This document shows positions 60,177-64,000 of a stretch of 64,000 nucleotides of DNA, piece by piece (positions within the stretch are counted from its first letter, which is position 1; the number at the start of each line of letters is the position of its first letter). Where the stretch lies: NCBI GenBank assembly GCA_024236215.1, contig JACKKX010000003.1, positions 1 to 64,000 on the forward strand. The letters are read 5' to 3'. The stretch is from Novosphingobium sp. (GTDB lineage: Bacteria; Pseudomonadota; Alphaproteobacteria; Sphingomonadales; Sphingomonadaceae). Below the pieces are notes generated by a model. That model searched no databases. It was not told the origin of the DNA and saw only the letters and a program-made list of their open reading frames with translations. The translations under genes were made by a program, and so were the position numbers.

Positions 60177-61985
60177 GTGGTGGACATTTCCGATATTCCA
60201 ATCGCCAGGAATCTGGTCGAATTGCTGTTTGCCCGCGCCGATGCGCGCGGTGAGGCGCCGTTCCTGTGGGCCAAGCGCGAGGGCGCGTGGCATCCGATTT
60301 CCTGGGCCGAGGCCGTGCGGCAGATCTGCGCCCTGGCCGAATCGCTGCGGCGGATCGGCCTGAAGGATGGCGACCGGGTGATGCTGGTGTCCGAAAACCG
60401 GCCAGAATGGTGCATTGCCGATTTCGCGATCATGGCCGCCGGCTGCGTTACGGTTCCCACCTACACCACCAATACCGAGCGCGATCACCTGCACATTCTC
60501 GACAATTCGGGAGCGCGGGCGGTGATCGTTTCCAACGACAAGCTGGCCAAATCCCTGCTTCCGGCGGTGCTGCGTTCGGGCCAGGCCCAGTTCGTGATCG
60601 GGATCGAGCCTCTGCGCATCGCCCAGACCAGCGGATTCGAATACCGCGAATGGGCCGCGATGCTGGCCGGTGACGCCGCGACCGCGCGTGGCAAGGTCGA
60701 TAAGCGCATCGCGAAGATCAAGCGCGCGGACATGGCTTGCATCATCTACACCAGCGGCACCGGCGGGGCGCCGCGCGGGGTGATGCTTCCGCACGGATCG
60801 ATGCTGTGCAACGTCGATGGCGCGGCGCGGGTGCTTAACGAAGATTTCGGGCTGGATGAGGACGAGGCATTCCTCTCGTTCCTGCCGCTGTCGCATTCCT
60901 ACGAACATTCCGGCGGACAGATGTTGCCGATCGGGGTCGGCGCGCAGATCTACTATTCCGAGGGCCTCGAAAAGCTCGCCTCCAACATCGAGGAAGTGCG
61001 CCCCACGGTGATGGTGGTGGTCCCGCGCCTTTTCGAGGTGCTGCGCGCGCGGATCATGAAGCAGATCGAAAAACAGGGCAAACTCGCCAACTACATGATG
61101 ACCCGGGCGATGGGGATCGGATCGCTCAAGGCCCAGGGGCGCAAACGGCTGCGCGACAAGCCGATGAACCTGCTGATCGACAAGGCATTGCGCCCCAAGA
61201 TTCGCGCCAAATTCGGCGGGCGGATGAAGGCGATGGTTTCGGGCGGGGCACCGCTGAACCCCGATATCGGCGTATTCTTCGATGCGATGGGGCTGACCCT
61301 GCTGCAAGGCTATGGCCAGACCGAGGCCGGGCCGGTGGTGGCCTGCAACCGCCCCGCCGCCGGGCTCAAGATGGACACGGTCGGCCCGCCGCTCCACGGG
61401 GTCGAGGTAAAGATCGCCGAAGATGGCGAAATCCTGGTGCGCGGCGAACTGGTGATGCTGGGCTACTGGCGCAACGAGGCCGAAACCGCGCGCGCGCTGG
61501 TGGATGGGTGGCTTCACACCGGCGACATCGGCCATATCGACGAGGCCGGGCGGCTGGTGATAACCGACCGCAAGAAGGACATGATCGTCAACGACAAGGG
61601 CGACAATATCTCGCCCCAGAAGATCGAGGGCATGCTGACCCTGCAAACCGAAATTGCCCAGGCGATGGTGGTGGGCGACCGGCGCCCCTACGTGGTCGGC
61701 CTGATCGTCCCCGATGCCGAATGGGCGCTCGAATGGGCCCAGGCCAACGACGAGAAGTTCGATCTCGCCGCGCTGCAGGACCTGCCCGCCTTCCGCAGCG
61801 CGGTGCGCGCGGCGATCGACCGGGTCAACCAGGACCTCTCGGTGATCGAGAAGGTCCGCCAGTTCACCTTCGCCGACGAGGCCTTCGGGATCGAGAATGA
61901 GGAAATGACCCCCAGCCTCAAGATCCGCCGCCACAAGCTCAAGGAGCGTTACGGCGAGCGGCTCGACGGGCTGTACAAGGGCTAG
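60177..61985 (+). CDS. AMP-dependent long-chain acyl-CoA synthetase
   Basis: 602 residues from a GTG at 60177, preceded by GGAAGGGG. The adenylation motifs are present: MACIIYTSGTGGAPRGVMLPHG region (key YTSGTGG), GGAPLNPDIGVFFDAMGLTLLQGYGQTE (key GYGQTE), DGWLHTGDIGHID and TDRKKDMIVNDKGDNI. Long family size and EVRPTVMVVVPRLFEVLRARI fit FadD15-like long-chain fatty acid ligases. It would activate a fatty acid for beta-oxidation or lipid synthesis. The gene follows ggt by about 100 nt and converges on the next one, 6 nt apart. Confidence 0.93.
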   Translation: MVDISDIPIARNLVELLFARADARGEAPFLWAKREGAWHPISWAEAVRQICALAESLRRIGLKDGDRVMLVSENRPEWCIADFAIMAAGCVTVPTYTTNTERDHLHILDNSGARAVIVSNDKLAKSLLPAVLRSGQAQFVIGIEPLRIAQTSGFEYREWAAMLAGDAATARGKVDKRIAKIKRADMACIIYTSGTGGAPRGVMLPHGSMLCNVDGAARVLNEDFGLDEDEAFLSFLPLSHSYEHSGGQMLPIGVGAQIYYSEGLEKLASNIEEVRPTVMVVVPRLFEVLRARIMKQIEKQGKLANYMMTRAMGIGSLKAQGRKRLRDKPMNLLIDKALRPKIRAKFGGRMKAMVSGGAPLNPDIGVFFDAMGLTLLQGYGQTEAGPVVACNRPAAGLKMDTVGPPLHGVEVKIAEDGEILVRGELVMLGYWRNEAETARALVDGWLHTGDIGHIDEAGRLVITDRKKDMIVNDKGDNISPQKIEGMLTLQTEIAQAMVVGDRRPYVVGLIVPDAEWALEWAQANDEKFDLAALQDLPAFRSAVRAAIDRVNQDLSVIEKVRQFTFADEAFGIENEEMTPSLKIRRHKLKERYGERLDGLYKG

Positions 61986-61991
61986 CCCGAT

Positions 61992-62519
61992 CTAGGCCGC
62001 TTCCTTCTCCACCCATTCGGGATAGAAACTGGGCGCACGGGCCGACCAGCCCGGCGCGGTGGCTGCGGCTTCGCTGATCGACTGGAGCAGGTGCTTGCGC
62101 CGTTCGGGGCGGATTTGCGGCAGGGCGGCGGCGGCGCAAAAGGCGCTGGGCAGGAACGGGCGCGCCGCGGGGCCGAGCAGCCGTTCATAGAGAAAGCGGA
62201 AGGCAGAGAAGCATTCGATCCGCTCCTGCGCGAGGTCGAAGGCGGCAAGGCGCACCAGCTTGCCGATGAAGCTTTCGATCCCTTCGAGCCCGCTGTCCGA
62301 AGGGACCGCGCCGCGCAGCGTCTTCAATTCCTGATAGACCACGTACTGGCTGCGGATCGAGGCGTTTTCCGACGCATCGCGCGCCCACAGCTTGAATGCG
62401 TCCTGCCGCCCCAGGCCGATATCGAGGCTGCGCTTGATATAGCGCTGTTCGGCGGCAGAGAAGCTGGCAAACTCGCGCAGTTCGGCGATGGTCAGCGAAG
62501 CGGTGCCGGTATTGCCCAT
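61992..62519 (-). CDS. Hypothetical helical protein
   Basis: 175 residues, soluble, no signal peptide. N-terminal ELREFASFSAAEQRYIKRSLDIGLGRQDAFKLW suggests two helices, followed by SIRSQYVVYQELKTLRG and an amphipathic C-terminal half rich in Arg and Ala (ALPQIRPERRKHLLQSISEAA). No known domain is recognised. GGGGATACG precedes the ATG. Its promoter region is shared with a divergent methyltransferase and carries a CtrA-like site, so cell-cycle-linked control is possible. Confidence 0.6.
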   Translation of the reverse strand: MGNTGTASLTIAELREFASFSAAEQRYIKRSLDIGLGRQDAFKLWARDASENASIRSQYVVYQELKTLRGAVPSDSGLEGIESFIGKLVRLAAFDLAQERIECFSAFRFLYERLLGPAARPFLPSAFCAAAALPQIRPERRKHLLQSISEAAATAPGWSARAPSFYPEWVEKEAA

Positions 62520-62563
62520 GATCGTATCCCCAGTTGCACTGGAGGCAGATCACCAGAATATGG

Positions 62564-62582
62564 TTATGATCCCGTTAACCAT
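62564..62582. promoter_or_regulatory. Possible CtrA-binding site in the divergent promoter
   Basis: TTAT-N7-TTAACCAT at 62564-62582 differs by one base from the CtrA consensus TTAA-N7-TTAACC. It lies 64 nt before the methyltransferase ATG and 45 nt before the hypothetical gene's ATG, so it could act on either. Confidence 0.4.
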
Positions 62583-62645
62583 AGAGACTGAAAGCCGGTT
62601 GCCATCGCCCCTGGGAATTGGCCGGAGCACGAAGGAAGGATTGCC

Positions 62646-63248
62646 ATGGCTGAATTCGATGCCGCGACACTGGCCTTCTATGCAGGCGAGGCGCCTGACT
62701 ATGCGGCGAGCGGCCCCAGAGGCATCGGGCGCCACCTCGATCCGTTCCTCGAACGGCTGGCTCCCGGTGCGCAGGTGCTTGAGCTGGGCTGCGGTTCAGG
62801 GCGGGATGCGGCGCACATGGAAGCGCTTGGCTTCCGGGTCGAGCCGACCGACGGCGTTCCCGAAATGGCCACCCATGCCGAAGCGCGGCTGGGTCGGCCG
62901 GTGCGGGTGATGCGCTTCAACGAGCTTGAAGCGGTGGAAACCTATGACGGCATTGTCGCGGCCTATTCGCTACTTCACGTCCCGCGCAGCGGACTGGTCG
63001 GGGTTCTGGCCCGTGTCTGGCGGGCGCTGAAACCGGGTGGTTGGCATGTCGCGACCTACAAAACCGCCGAGGCGGAAGGACGCGACCGTTTGGGGCGCTA
63101 CTACAACTATCTGAGCGAAGCAGAGCTGCGCGACTACTATGCCGAAGCTGGCCACTGGTCACAGGTCGAAACCCAGACCGGCGAAGGGCGGGGCTATGAG
63201 GGCGGCGAATCGCGCTTCGTCATCATCACCCTGCGCAAGGCCAGCTAA
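62646..63248 (+). CDS. Class I SAM-dependent methyltransferase
   Basis: 200 residues. AAGGAAGGA precedes the ATG. SAM-binding motif I is [16 protein letters not shown], with the acidic motif II region [17 protein letters not shown], then [20 protein letters not shown] and [13 protein letters not shown]. The C-terminal [20 protein letters not shown] is typical of small-molecule methyltransferases. The substrate is unknown. Its stop codon overlaps the thiG stop codon on the other strand by 2 nt. Confidence 0.9.
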   Translation: MAEFDAATLAFYAGEAPDYAASGPRGIGRHLDPFLERLAPGAQVLELGCGSGRDAAHMEALGFRVEPTDGVPEMATHAEARLGRPVRVMRFNELEAVETYDGIVAAYSLLHVPRSGLVGVLARVWRALKPGGWHVATYKTAEAEGRDRLGRYYNYLSEAELRDYYAEAGHWSQVETQTGEGRGYEGGESRFVIITLRKAS

Positions 63249-64000
63249 ATCAGCCCGGCGAGCGGGCTGGAGGGATCGGCGTATTTGCGCGTTGCCATGC
63301 GGCCCGAAAGATAGGCGTGGCGACCGGCCTCGACCGCGAGCTTCATCGCCCGCGCCATCCGCAGCGGGTCCTTGGCTTCGGCGATCGCGGTGTTCATCAG
63401 CACTCCGTCGCAGCCCAGCTCCATCGCCACTGCGGCATCGCTGGCGGTGCCGACCCCGGCATCGACCAGCACCGGCACCGAAGCGCCCTCGACGATCAGC
63501 CGGATCGTCACCCGGTTCTGGATCCCCAGCCCCGATCCGATCGGCGCACCCAACGGCATCACCGCCACCGCGCCCGCGCTTTCGAGCTGCTTGGCCGCGA
63601 TCGGATCGTCGACGCAGTAGACCATCGGCGCAAAGCCTTCACCCGCCAGCACTTCGCAAGCCTTCAGCGTCTCGCGCATGTCGGGATAGAGCGTGCGCGC
63701 CTCGCCCAGCACTTCCAGCTTGACCAGATCCCAGCCGCCCGCCTCGCGCGCAAGGCGCAGGGTGCGGATCGCTTCCTCGGCGGTGAAGCAGCCGGCGGTA
63801 TTGGGCAGGTAGGTGATCTTTTTGGGATCGATGAAGTCGGTCAGCATCGGCGCCTTGGGATCGCTGACGTTGACCCGGCGCACCGCCACGGTGACGATTT
63901 CCGCCCCGCTTGCTTCCACCGCCGCCGCATTCTGGGCGAAATCCTTGTACTTGCCAGTGCCGACGATCAGCCTTGAGGTGAAGGTGCGCCCGGCAACGGT
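63245..64000 (-). CDS. thiG: Thiazole synthase ThiG (5' end outside the window)
   Basis: The readable part (about 251 residues to the right edge) matches Thi[21 protein letters not shown] at the visible start, [39 protein letters not shown] with the Schiff-base Lys, [13 protein letters not shown] and [27 protein letters not shown]. It joins deoxyxylulose phosphate with sulfur from ThiS to make the thiazole half of thiamine. The gene is cut by the window end; only the first few residues and the promoter are missing. Confidence 0.96.
   Translation of the reverse strand, partial: TVAGRTFTSRLIVGTGKYKDFAQNAAAVEASGAEIVTVAVRRVNVSDPKAPMLTDFIDPKKITYLPNTAGCFTAEEAIRTLRLAREAGGWDLVKLEVLGEARTLYPDMRETLKACEVLAGEGFAPMVYCVDDPIAAKQLESAGAVAVMPLGAPIGSGLGIQNRVTIRLIVEGASVPVLVDAGVGTASDAAVAMELGCDGVLMNTAIAEAKDPLRMARAMKLAVEAGRHAYLSGRMATRKYADPSSPLAGLI

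Overview
The window looks like a chromosomal piece of an alphaproteobacterium, most likely Sphingomonadales (Erythrobacteraceae/Sphingomonadaceae type). The reasons are a direct-repeat SOS box of the alphaproteobacterial form (GTTC-N7-GTTC) in front of an mmcB gene, a DUF2093 gene, a long sphingomonad-style TonB-dependent receptor beside TPR-sulfotransferase and hydroxylase genes, a sufR-sufB-...-sufC-sufD-sufS-sufT-sufA operon, and strongly GC-rich coding sequence from about 18.2 kb onward. No species can be named from the sequence alone.

Left part (1-18.1 kb). This segment is clearly more AT-rich, especially between genes. It holds a three-gene block: a giant secreted multi-domain protein of about 4000 residues with DUF11-like modules and 21 tandem repeats of about 101 residues; a 1447-residue predicted outer-membrane beta-barrel protein; and a small exported protein. 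The block ends next to a tRNA-Arg(CCG) whose 3' end points into it, the geometry expected of a tRNA-bounded acquired island. No integrase is visible in the window.

Middle part (18.2-32.4 kb). This is core-type GC-rich sequence: mmcB with an SOS box inside its promoter, an MFS exporter, a PAS-like protein, an alpha/beta hydrolase, an M48 protease with TPRs, a DsbA-type thioredoxin, a LytS/LytTR two-component pair, nadC, RNase T2, a TsdA-like diheme cytochrome coupled to tadA, rpmB, and two small paralogous exported cysteine proteins followed by a phytase-like esterase that may start at CTG.

Region 32.4-40.4 kb. A TonB-dependent receptor is followed, after a terminator, by three coupled genes that each join TPRs to a modifying domain: a sulfotransferase, an aspartyl/asparaginyl beta-hydroxylase and a 2OG-Fe(II) oxygenase. 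This is the best candidate in the window for a poorly described system.

Region 40.6-50.3 kb. It carries an M23 endopeptidase, DUF2093, xseA and purD (head-to-head with overlapping start codons), a proline-dehydrogenase-like protein that lacks the expected RRxxE motif and is coupled to a GNAT, an Asp/Ala/Thr-rich lipoprotein, adenosine kinase, and two hypothetical genes.

Region 50.3-64 kb. A ten-gene minus-strand suf operon has three non-suf genes (one DUF559) inserted between sufB and sufC and a large palindromic repeat between sufC and sufD. A structured candidate small RNA or leader lies just upstream of sufR. Then come pyrD, a lipoprotein gamma-glutamyltransferase, an acyl-CoA synthetase, a hypothetical gene, a methyltransferase and the truncated thiG.

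Two patterns recur. Genes are joined by 4-nt overlaps (ATGA, GTGA, perhaps CTGA). Several promoters place a TANNNN -10-like hexamer exactly 6 nt before ATG, which suggests leaderless mRNAs.
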